Origin: GWA1-54-12 sp964489845
GTDB lineage: Bacteria > Patescibacteriota > Minisyncoccia > UBA6257 > GWB1-50-10
DNA length: 7,315 bases
Reading direction: 5' to 3'
Assembly: GCA_964489845.1 (NCBI GenBank)
Contig: CAZAZV010000019.1
Location: 1 to 7,315 of the forward strand
In this document: piece by piece, positions 1-4,328 of the stretch
How positions within the stretch are numbered: position 1 is the stretch's first letter
Layout: each line of letters opens with the position of its first letter
Notes under the pieces: generated by a model
Seen by the model: only the letters and a program-made list of their open reading frames with translations
What the model was told of the DNA's origin: nothing
The model's database searches: none
Position numbers and translations under genes: made by a program

Positions 1-61
1 AATTCCGCCCGCTGAGCCCAATCAGTTCCGTTCGGATATTTTCAAACAGACACCGTTCGTG

Positions 62-101
62 ATATCAAAAAACTACCCCTTTGTGGGTAGTTTTTTGATA
101 T
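62..101 (-). terminator. Intrinsic terminator of the tRNA pair, possibly bidirectional
   Basis: Two perfectly complementary 17-base arms (62-78 and 85-101) enclose a 6-base loop. On the minus strand the stem begins with an A-rich arm and GGG/CCC pairs and ends with a run of six T, the form of a rho-independent terminator. It starts 3 bases past the 3' end of tRNA-Ser, so it most likely ends the tRNA transcript. The symmetric A6/T6 arms mean it could also stop a plus-strand transcript entering from the left. Confidence 0.85.
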
Positions 102-103
102 TG

Positions 104-186
104 CGGAGGGGGCGGGATTCGAACCCGCAAGCCCTTTCGAGCGCCGGTTTTCGAAACCGGTGGAATAGCCGTTATCCGACCCCTCC
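104..186 (-). tRNA. tRNA-Ser, anticodon CGA
   Basis: Read on the minus strand this folds as an 83-base class II tRNA. The acceptor stem is GGAGGGG with CCCCTCC and the discriminator is G. The D stem is GGA/TCC. The anticodon stem CCGGT/ACCGG closes the loop TTCGAAA, giving anticodon CGA, which reads the Ser codon UCG. A long variable arm folds as GCTC-GAAA-GGGC, as expected for serine. The T arm is GCGGG-TTCGAAT-CCCGC. No CCA is encoded, so the 3' end must be added by the CCA-adding enzyme. It lies downstream of tRNA-Arg and just before a terminator, so the two are probably one transcript. All canonical loop residues are present. Confidence 0.95.
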
Positions 187-189
187 TTT

Positions 190-210
190 GTTCAACATCC
201 GATGTTGAAC
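190..210. repeat. 21-base perfect palindrome in the tRNA spacer
   Basis: Ten-base arms, GTTCAACATC and GATGTTGAAC, are exact reverse complements around a single C. The element fills most of the 28-base spacer between tRNA-Arg and tRNA-Ser. It has no T tract on the minus strand, so it is not a typical terminator. It could be a processing hairpin in the tRNA precursor. Its build (10+1+10) matches the palindrome at 2882-2902 inside ksgA, though the arm sequence differs, so it may instead be a small palindromic repeat of another family. Confidence 0.75.
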
Positions 211-214
211 GTTG

Positions 215-287
215 TCTCCCCGCGAGGATTCGAACCCCGATCACCTCCTTAGGGGGGAGGCGCTCTGTCCGCTTGAGCTACGGGGAG
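215..287 (-). tRNA. tRNA-Arg, anticodon CCU, with unusual C33
   Basis: On the minus strand this is a 73-base tRNA. The acceptor stem is CTCCCCG/CGGGGAG, the discriminator A, the D stem GCTC/GAGC with GG in the loop, the variable loop TGAT, and the T arm CGGGG-TTCGAAT-CCTCG with one G-T pair. The anticodon stem CCTCC/GGAGG closes the loop CCCCTAA, giving anticodon CCU for the Arg codon AGG. Position 33, which is U in nearly all elongator tRNAs, is C here. No CCA end is encoded. It is the first gene of the minus-strand tRNA pair. The pairing is otherwise complete, so it looks functional rather than a pseudogene. Confidence 0.93.
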
Positions 288-305
288 TTACCAAAACGTT
301 ACCTT

Positions 306-311
306 TTTATA
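306..311 (-). promoter_or_regulatory. Candidate -10 box for the tRNA pair
   Basis: On the minus strand the hexamer TATAAA (311 down to 306) would start transcription near 299, about 12 bases before tRNA-Arg. No convincing -35 box is visible at 16-18 bases upstream. It lies within a short inverted repeat, ACCTT/AAGGT, at 301-315. This is a positional guess. Confidence 0.35.
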
Positions 312-327
312 AGGTGGAGTTCAATAC

Positions 328-356
328 TTTCCCATTGCCACGAATCGTGATACGCT
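328..356 (+). promoter_or_regulatory. Candidate promoter for the 364-3458 gene run
   Basis: TTTCCC (328-333) is separated by 17 bases from TACGCT (351-356), which is preceded by TGA, so it would be an extended -10. The predicted start falls at about 363-364, on the ATG itself, so the first mRNA could be leaderless. Both boxes are weak matches to consensus. The only SD-like stretch, AGG at 359-361, is too close to the ATG to act as a normal ribosome binding site. Confidence 0.3.
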
Positions 357-363
357 CTAGGTA

Positions 364-1143
364 ATGCCCGAAAACAAATCAAAAGCGCTTCCGCTCTTCG
401 GAGCGATTCTCGGCGTGAGCCTCATCATCGCGTCGGCCATCGTCGGCTATGTCGTTTACTACGTGAAGACGTACAACAACGCCGTCATTACCGTTACGGG
501 TGTCGCGCAGAAGCAGGTGATGTCTGACGATGTGAAGTGGCGAAGCAGCTTCTCGAGCGAGACCGGCCCGACAACCGCGGCGCTCCAGCAGGGTTCCGCC
601 GACATGCAGCGGGAGCTGAATGAAATTCTTTCGTACTTTTCCTCGAACGGCGTCGCGACCTCGAGCGTGACGGTGAGTCCCTTGAGCGTCGACCCGATGT
701 ATCAAACCCCGAACGGCGTCTACGGCGGCAAATTCGGGGGAATCGGCGGGACGCTCACTGGATACAACCTGACCCAGAATATTGTCGTGGAATCGGATAA
801 CGTCCCCGGCATCACCGCGCTCGCCAATGCCGCATCGCAGTATTTCATCGGCAAGGGTATCGTGTTCTCGAGCCAAAATCCCGAGTACTATATCAAGAAT
901 TCGACCCTTGACTCGCTCCGAGGCGACATGCTCGCCCAAGCGCTCGCGGACGCGAAGGCGAGAGCGCAGGCGATCACCGAGGGCGTCGGGGCTCGCGTCG
1001 GCAATCTCCGCTCGTCGAGCATCGGCGTCACACAAATCACGCCCGTCAATTCGACTGAGATATCCGACTACGGCGCGTACGACACGACGACCGCGGAGAA
1101 GCTTATCACATACCTCGTTCACACAACGTTCACGCTCAAATAG
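364..1143 (+). CDS. Membrane-anchored SIMPL-domain (DUF541) protein
   Basis: A 259-residue protein. Residues about 11-34 form one hydrophobic membrane segment after a short basic N-terminus. The rest is extracytoplasmic. From about residue 40 it reads as a SIMPL/DUF541 domain: an opening beta strand with the ITVTGVAQKQV pattern, then a long helical stretch with regular Gln/Glu spacing, a Gly-rich loop around YGGKFGGIGG, the strand leading to Tyr-Asn-Leu-Thr-Gln, and a late helix of the A-L-A-D-A-K-A-R-A-Q-A type that is typical of the family. Relatives include E. coli YggE and Brucella BP26, which are exported proteins linked to oxidative stress but without a settled biochemical role. It is the first gene of a five-gene run; the next start is 13 bases on. 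The ATG at 364 is chosen because it gives the N-terminal anchor directly. Confidence 0.85.
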   Translation: MPENKSKALPLFGAILGVSLIIASAIVGYVVYYVKTYNNAVITVTGVAQKQVMSDDVKWRSSFSSETGPTTAALQQGSADMQRELNEILSYFSSNGVATSSVTVSPLSVDPMYQTPNGVYGGKFGGIGGTLTGYNLTQNIVVESDNVPGITALANAASQYFIGKGIVFSSQNPEYYIKNSTLDSLRGDMLAQALADAKARAQAITEGVGARVGNLRSSSIGVTQITPVNSTEISDYGAYDTTTAEKLITYLVHTTFTLK

Positions 1144-1156
1144 CGAAGCGATTATC

Positions 1157-1558
1157 ATGACGAAAGCCCTCAAAGCGGGCGGGGTGTTTGTGCCGGCATT
1201 CCTCGTCGTCACCGTCGCAGTCGTTTCGCTTATTCTGCTGCATGCGGACCGGCGCTCGAGCGCGAACGCACCGGAACCCGCCGCTTATCCGCTCACGCTT
1301 TTCTACGGCGACGGATGTCCGCACTGCGCGAATGTGGAAGCGTTCATCGCGCGATACAATGTCACGTCGACCATTCCGCTCGCCGAGCGCGAGGTATACC
1401 ACAACCAGCAGAACGCCGCACTGCTTACGCAAGCAGCGAGCGGCTGCGGGCTCCCGACAGACGCCATCGGCGTACCGTTCCTCTGGAATGACGGGAAGTG
1501 TCTCGTCGGAGACCAACCGATTATCGATTTTTTCAAGTCAAAACTGGGACAGCAATAG
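1157..1558 (+). CDS. Membrane-anchored thioredoxin/glutaredoxin-fold protein, CPHC
   Basis: A 133-residue protein. Residues about 10-29 are a membrane anchor. The domain starts at about residue 44 with the strand PLTLFYGDGCPHC, placing a CxxC active site (Cys54, Cys57) at the end of the first beta strand as in thioredoxin-fold proteins. Val106-Pro107 in GVPFLW is the expected cis-proline loop, followed by the strand with NDGKCLVGD and a C-terminal helix, a glutaredoxin-like order. Extra cysteines sit at 97 and 115. It probably acts outside the membrane in thiol-disulfide exchange. The reading frame is open far upstream, but that part overlaps the SIMPL gene and encodes Ser/Arg-rich nonsense, so the ATG at 1157 is the start. 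The stop is 1 base before the next ATG, which suggests tight coupling to the CPVC membrane protein. Confidence 0.85.
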   Translation: MTKALKAGGVFVPAFLVVTVAVVSLILLHADRRSSANAPEPAAYPLTLFYGDGCPHCANVEAFIARYNVTSTIPLAEREVYHNQQNAALLTQAASGCGLPTDAIGVPFLWNDGKCLVGDQPIIDFFKSKLGQQ

Positions 1559-1559
1559 C

Positions 1560-2039
1560 ATGAGGAAGGCGCTTTTTTCACTCGCCATACTGGGTGCGGG
1601 AATGCTCCTCACAGAGAGCGCGCTCGCCGTGTGTCCCGTGTGCGCGCTTGCCGTCGGGGCGGGCATCGGCATCTCCCGCGAGCTTGGAGTGGATGACTCC
1701 ATTACCGGCCTCTGGGTCGGCGGGCTTGTCGTCACACTCATCATGTGGACGCTCTCGTGGTTCGAAAAGAAACACATTAAGTTCCCGCTCCGAGCGCTCG
1801 CGACAACTTTGGGCTACTATCTCCTCCTCGTCGTCCCGCTTTATTTTATCCACTTCCTCTCGTACCGACTCTCCATCGGTATCGTGGCAGGAAGCATCAG
1901 CTTCTGGTTCGGCGCCGACTGGTACGAGAAGCTCAAGGCGGCGAATGGCGGGCACGCCCACTTCCCGTTTGAGAAAGTTGTGCTCCCCATCGCGCCGCTC
2001 ATCGTCCTTACCATTCTCTTCGCCTTCGTTGTACCATAA
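1560..2039 (+). CDS. Multi-pass membrane protein with CPVC motif
   Basis: A 159-residue protein. A signal-peptide-like N-terminus (1-23, ending ESALA) is followed at once by Cys25-Pro-Val-Cys28, then a Gly/Ala-rich segment and the stretch SRELGVDDSITGLWVGG. Further membrane segments lie at about 48-68, 79-100, 104-122 and 140-159. I recognise the CPVC...LGVDD.ITGLW.GG pattern as one seen in uncharacterised small membrane proteins of Patescibacteria, but know no assigned function. The CxxC close to the membrane face and the gene lying 1 base after the thioredoxin-fold gene suggest the two exchange electrons, comparable in logic to DsbA/DsbB or VKOR pairs though without visible homology to either. 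If the N-terminus is not cleaved, the CPVC would sit at the end of the first membrane helix. The next gene begins 4 bases after the stop. Confidence 0.75.
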   Translation: MRKALFSLAILGAGMLLTESALAVCPVCALAVGAGIGISRELGVDDSITGLWVGGLVVTLIMWTLSWFEKKHIKFPLRALATTLGYYLLLVVPLYFIHFLSYRLSIGIVAGSISFWFGADWYEKLKAANGGHAHFPFEKVVLPIAPLIVLTILFAFVVP

Positions 2040-2043
2040 AGCC

Positions 2044-2571
2044 ATGGACCCTTTCAAAAACCTCGACGAATTCGTAGAAAAGGCAGCATCGCTCAAGAAG
2101 CAGGACAGGCTCGACCTTTCTTCGGACCAGGATTTGTCCATCGCCGTGATGAACCTCGTCTCCATCGAAGAGCACTTCTTCTTCTCGGGCGCGAAAACCG
2201 GCAAGCATGAATACTATGACCTTTTGAAAGAGGTGCGGGAGCTCCGGAAGGAACTTTTGAAAAAGCTCATCAAGGATTATGAAGGGGAAGTGTGGTGCAT
2301 CTCGAAACACCTTCTCGCCGCGAGCTACCGCCTCATGGAAGTCGGGACAAAGCAACTCGGTATGGGGCGTAAAAAGGAAGCGTACGACTTCTTCGAAAAA
2401 TCGTATCACCTCTACTCGCTCTTCTGGGGACTCAACATGAAGCTCATCAAACTCGATGACGTGGAGAAAATCGATGACGGCGCGCTCAATCGGCACGATA
2501 CGGAAAAGAAGGGGTTGACCGGAACACTTGGCGCCCTCGTGAAGAAACTTATCGATTGCTGCATCGAGTAA
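2044..2571 (+). CDS. Conserved helical protein of unknown function
   Basis: A 175-residue soluble protein with no signal peptide or membrane segment. I do not recognise a named family. It reads as almost wholly alpha-helical. A charged N-terminal helix is followed by DLSIAVMNLVSIEEHFFFSGAK (residues 30-51), a Lys/Glu-rich amphipathic helix (60-78), EVWCISKHLLAASYRLMEVG (82-101) and EAYDFFEKSYHLYSLFWGLNM (112-132). The tail has an acidic-basic linker and ends LIDCCIE. The Glu42-Glu43-His44 cluster and Lys88-His89 lie on helices that could pack as a bundle, so a metal-binding or ligand-binding bundle is possible but unproven. The ATG at 2044 is 4 bases after the CPVC gene; upstream in the same frame is Ser/Arg-rich shadow translation. 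Its stop is 2 bases before the GTG chosen for ksgA, so co-expression is likely. Confidence 0.75.
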   Translation: MDPFKNLDEFVEKAASLKKQDRLDLSSDQDLSIAVMNLVSIEEHFFFSGAKTGKHEYYDLLKEVRELRKELLKKLIKDYEGEVWCISKHLLAASYRLMEVGTKQLGMGRKKEAYDFFEKSYHLYSLFWGLNMKLIKLDDVEKIDDGALNRHDTEKKGLTGTLGALVKKLIDCCIE

Positions 2572-2573
2572 CC

Positions 2574-3458
2574 GTGCGACAGAATCTTGGACAGCATTTC
2601 TTAAAGGACCAGGGCGCGATTCGTGCAATCGTCGATGCTTTGGATATCCGCGCTGGCGACACGGTTATCGAAATTGGTCCGGGCAAAGGCGCGCTCACCA
2701 AAGAGATTTTCTCCCGATTAAGGGTTTCTGAAACCATTAATTTCAAATACATCGGCATAGAAAAGGACCCGAAACTCGCGGAGGAATTAGAGTCGCAGAT
2801 TCTCAAATTAAGGGTTTCCAAAACCATTAATTGGCGGATTGTGCGGGGGGACGCGCGGGACGCGCTCTGGGATGTCATCTTGAATGAAGTCGGACTTCAT
2901 TCGTTTTTGAGTGAAGTGAGTGAAGTCCGACTTCATTCATTTCAAAATGCGCGATATAAAATCGTGGGGAACATACCATACTATCTCACTGGGAGTCTCT
3001 TCCGTATCATCGGCGAGCTGCAGCCGCTTCCCGAACGAATCGTCCTCACGGTACAGAGAGAGGTTGCGGAGCGCGTGACGGCGCAGCCGCCCCGGATGAA
3101 TCTTCTCGCCGCGAGCGTGCAAGTGTGGGCGGACGTGAAGATTGTTATGGGCGTACCGCGAACATCTTTTACTCCTCCGCCCGACGTTGCGAGCGCCATT
3201 CTGCTCCTTATGCCCCATGGGCATCCAGAGGTGTCGGATGCCGACACCTATTATGAGACGGTGCGGACGCTTTTCGCACACCCGCGAAAGACGATACGGA
3301 ATAATTTAGCGGACCGCTGGAGGCTTGGCCTCCCCGAGGAATCTAAGCCTCCTCATTTTGAAACGGTACTCCGCAAAATCGGCGTCAACCCCGACGACCG
3401 GCCGCAAAATCTGTCTATCGATGACATCGTAAGAATTGCGAAGACGTTACGGAGTTAA
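2574..3458 (+). CDS. ksgA: 16S rRNA (A1518/A1519) dimethyltransferase KsgA with palindrome-encoded insertions
   Basis: KsgA/RsmA uses S-adenosylmethionine to dimethylate two adjacent adenines in helix 45 of 16S rRNA late in 30S assembly. Visible signatures (numbered from GTG 2574): N-terminal RQNLGQHFL; SAM-binding VIEIGPGKGALT (31-42); acidic Glu63 after beta 2; GDA (92-94); catalytic N-I-P-Y-Y (133-137); SFTPPP (198-203); and C-terminal RKTIRNNL and QNLSIDD. The protein is 294 residues, longer than the usual 260-270. The excess is explained by in-frame palindrome-encoded stretches at residues 49-56, 79-86 and about 105-123, all between core strands and helices. The GTG start, 2 bases after the preceding stop, gives the normal family N-terminus; TTG at 2556 is an alternative adding six residues and overlapping the upstream gene. 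All catalytic motifs are intact, so it should be active. Confidence 0.93.
   Translation: MRQNLGQHFLKDQGAIRAIVDALDIRAGDTVIEIGPGKGALTKEIFSRLRVSETINFKYIGIEKDPKLAEELESQILKLRVSKTINWRIVRGDARDALWDVILNEVGLHSFLSEVSEVRLHSFQNARYKIVGNIPYYLTGSLFRIIGELQPLPERIVLTVQREVAERVTAQPPRMNLLAASVQVWADVKIVMGVPRTSFTPPPDVASAILLLMPHGHPEVSDADTYYETVRTLFAHPRKTIRNNLADRWRLGLPEESKPPHFETVLRKIGVNPDDRPQNLSIDDIVRIAKTLRS
2717..2741 (+). repeat. Palindromic element A, copy 1, in frame in ksgA
   Basis: A 25-base near-perfect palindrome. The left arm ATTAAGGGTTTC and right arm GAAACCATTAAT are complementary at 11 of 12 positions around one central T. In the ksgA frame it encodes LRVSETIN (residues 49-56), placed just after the helix that follows the SAM motif and before the strand ending in Glu63. 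Typical KsgA proteins have only one or two residues here. It matches copy 2 at 23 of 25 bases and lies in the same orientation and frame. Confidence 0.85.
2807..2831 (+). repeat. Palindromic element A, copy 2, in frame in ksgA
   Basis: This second 25-base copy starts exactly 90 bases after copy 1 and differs from it only at the two central bases (CA in place of TG). It encodes LRVSKTIN (residues 79-86) between the helix after Glu63 and the strand leading to the GDA motif, again a loop in the fold. Arms pair at 10 of 12 positions. The differences fall where the hairpin loop would be, so the stem-forming parts are fully conserved between the copies. Confidence 0.85.
2882..2902 (+). repeat. Palindromic element B, copy 1, in frame in ksgA
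   Basis: A perfect 21-base palindrome: arms GAATGAAGTC and GACTTCATTC around one G. It encodes N-E-V-G-L-H-S in the ksgA frame, between the GDA region and the catalytic NIPYY strand. Its core GAAGTC-G-GACTTC recurs at 3492-3504 downstream of the gene, and in the other orientation (central C) at 2922-2934. Confidence 0.85.
2912..2944 (+). repeat. Palindromic element B, copy 2 (inverted), in frame in ksgA
   Basis: Arms 2912-2927 and 2929-2944 pair over 16 positions in RNA, 14 Watson-Crick and two G-U, around one C. The part at 2918-2938 is the reverse complement of element B copy 1 except for one base. The left arm overlaps an exact 9-base tandem duplication, GAGTGAAGT twice at 2909-2926. It encodes E-V-S-E-V-R-L-H-S-F, so both B copies are read as E-V-[G/R]-L-H-S-F in the same frame. 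Together the two copies add about 19 residues immediately before the strand leading into the catalytic motif. Confidence 0.8.
3210..3224. repeat. 15-base palindrome in ksgA
   Basis: ATGCCC and GGGCAT are exact inverted copies around CAT. It encodes M-P-H-G-H in the variable loop after SFTPPP and the following strand. Protein length here is not clearly longer than in the family, so it may be chance rather than an insertion. It is listed because another palindrome follows 4 bases later. Confidence 0.5.
3229..3249. repeat. 21-base palindrome in ksgA
   Basis: The nine-base arms AGGTGTCGG and CCGACACCT are exact reverse complements around ATG. It encodes E-V-S-D-A-D-T (residues 219-225) in the loop before the C-terminal helices. 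Its 21-base length matches the elements at 190-210 and 2882-2902, but the sequence is different and there is no obvious length excess in the protein at this point. Confidence 0.6.
3319..3352. repeat. 34-base imperfect stem-loop in ksgA
   Basis: Outer arms GGAGGCTT (3319-3326) and AAGCCTCC (3345-3352) are perfectly complementary, and an inner hairpin CCTC-CCC-GAGG (3329-3339) sits between them. It encodes about residues 249-260 in the C-terminal domain, after RKTIRNNL, where this protein seems several residues longer than typical KsgA. It may be a third kind of inserted palindromic element, less certain than A and B. Confidence 0.5.
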
Positions 3459-3462
3459 ACTT

Positions 3463-3477
3463 GGAAGTCCGATTTCC
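3463..3477. repeat. Palindromic element B, copy 3, downstream of ksgA
   Basis: GGAAGTC and GATTTCC flank one C; six of seven positions pair canonically and the seventh is G-T. It starts 5 bases after the ksgA stop codon and shares the GAAGTC-C-GA core with the B copies inside the gene. No T tract follows, so it is a poor terminator. Confidence 0.7.
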
Positions 3478-3490
3478 CGCGGAGAAGTTT

Positions 3491-3505
3491 GGAAGTCGGA
3501 CTTCC
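3491..3505. repeat. Palindromic element B, copy 4, next to the 3534 promoter
   Basis: A perfect 15-base palindrome: GGAAGTC and GACTTCC around one G, with the same 13-base core as the copy at 2882-2902. It ends 12 bases before the TG of the extended -10 box at 3517, occupying the place where a -35 box would be. It could therefore act as an operator or replace the -35 contact, or simply be another copy of a dispersed element. Confidence 0.75.
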
Positions 3506-3516
3506 TCGCCGCAATG

Positions 3517-3525
3517 TGGTATAAT
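3517..3525 (+). promoter_or_regulatory. Extended -10 promoter for the 3534 operon
   Basis: TGG immediately followed by TATAAT gives a perfect extended -10 element. No good -35 box is seen at 16-18 bases upstream, where palindrome B copy 4 lies instead; extended -10 promoters can work without one. The expected start site is near 3532, only about 2 bases before the ATG at 3534, so the transcript would be leaderless or nearly so, which agrees with the lack of a Shine-Dalgarno sequence. Confidence 0.7.
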
Positions 3526-3533
3526 TTTCTTTA

Positions 3534-4328
3534 ATGAAGCGCAGAACGGTCGTCATTTCTGCCGTTTCCGGTGCGGTTGTCCTTGGCATTGCCACCATCC
3601 TTATTGTCGGCGCACGGGGCAACGCCTCGAAGAAACTCATCGGAGAAAAAATAACTACGGGGAGCACTGACGTTGCTTCTTTTTTCCAATACACACCGCG
3701 CGATCCCGGCGCTCTGGAGGTAGCACTTCCGACAACCGTCACTGCTTCGCCGACGCTCACGCTCCCACCTCCGAAAGACAAAAATAATCTCACCGACCAG
3801 CTCGCCTATCTTTTCACCACCAACCTTGCCGGGAGCACCTCTTCGCCTGATGAAGCGATGGCGGCTGCGCAGCAGGGCTTAGCAAATCTCTCCGCACATA
3901 AACTTTTCACCGAGAGCGATATCATCGTCACAAATGACAACTCGCCCGCGGCGCAGAAGCGGTACCTCGAGGCGTACCTGACCGCTGTCGGCACAACTCT
4001 GTCGAGTATCAACATCAACTCGCTTCAACAAGACCTCTCTTCCACGAATTTCGGGAACAATCTTAATGCTTTTCAAACGCTTTCGGCGCGCATCCCCCGC
4101 ATCTTGACCGCTCTCCTTGCCATTCCCGCGCCTTCGGAGTGGACGCAAGTTCACCTCATGCTCCTCAATCTTTGGCAGAGGGAAGGGGACATTTACGACG
4201 CTCTTGTGCACTACGAAGATGACCCACTCAAGGCGATTCTTGCGATGGAGGAGCTGCCGAACGTCATACAGATGAGCCAAACCCTCCAGACGCAGCTCAG
4301 TCACTATTACGCCGCGCTTGCATCATGA
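3534..4328 (+). CDS. Single-pass membrane protein of unknown function, first gene of a secretion-like cluster
   Basis: A 264-residue protein I do not recognise. A basic start (MKRR) and one hydrophobic segment (about residues 6-26) anchor it. The rest should lie outside the cytoplasm. After a Thr/Pro-rich linker (about 66-80, ending LTLPPPKDKNN) comes a mostly helical region with Ala/Gln/Ser-rich helices. Its C-terminal part, from IPRILTALLAIPAPSEW onward, includes the aromatic stretch WTQVHLMLLNLWQREGDIYDALVHYEDDP and resembles a small helical bundle. It has no cysteines. A strong extended -10 box lies just upstream and the ATG lacks a ribosome binding site. Its TGA stop overlaps the next start by four bases (ATGA at 4325-4328), so the two are translationally coupled and probably part of the same envelope complex. 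Confidence 0.8.
   Translation: MKRRTVVISAVSGAVVLGIATILIVGARGNASKKLIGEKITTGSTDVASFFQYTPRDPGALEVALPTTVTASPTLTLPPPKDKNNLTDQLAYLFTTNLAGSTSSPDEAMAAAQQGLANLSAHKLFTESDIIVTNDNSPAAQKRYLEAYLTAVGTTLSSININSLQQDLSSTNFGNNLNAFQTLSARIPRILTALLAIPAPSEWTQVHLMLLNLWQREGDIYDALVHYEDDPLKAILAMEELPNVIQMSQTLQTQLSHYYAALAS

Noticed and set aside
1..61. Possible end of a plus-strand gene (a stop in frame at 13-15) or a coding stretch in the second frame
   Set aside because: Too short to show any family signal. The second-frame reading continues through the terminator and the tRNA genes, so it is not a real gene.
782..1156. N-terminal extension of the thioredoxin-fold frame
   Set aside because: It overlaps the SIMPL gene and encodes a Ser/Arg-rich sequence. 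The ATG at 1157 gives a proper membrane anchor.
379..1212. Long minus-strand open frame opposite the SIMPL gene, and similar antisense frames across the window
   Set aside because: These are Arg/Asp/Val-rich shadows of GC-biased coding on the plus strand, with no domain signal. The plus-strand genes have clear signal peptides, motifs and tight operon spacing.
1252..1263. 12-base palindrome GCGCTCGAGCGC in the thioredoxin-fold gene
   Set aside because: Isolated, short and GC-rich, with no copy seen elsewhere; compatible with chance.
2556..2573. TTG start for ksgA
   Set aside because: It adds six residues before the usual N-terminus and overlaps the upstream stop. GTG at 2574 gives the normal start RQNLGQHFL. 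The TTG cannot be fully excluded.
2717..2944. CRISPR-like array
   Set aside because: The repeats are two different palindromes with coding sequence between them, too few and unevenly spaced, and part of an intact ksgA frame.
3463..3505. Rho-independent terminator after ksgA
   Set aside because: The two hairpins are not followed by a T tract. The stretch TTTTCT comes only after the -10 box of the next gene.
4325..4328. Alternative genetic code with TGA read as Gly
   Set aside because: TGA ends the 3534 gene exactly in the common ATGA overlap with a downstream gene that has its own signal peptide, so TGA is a stop here.
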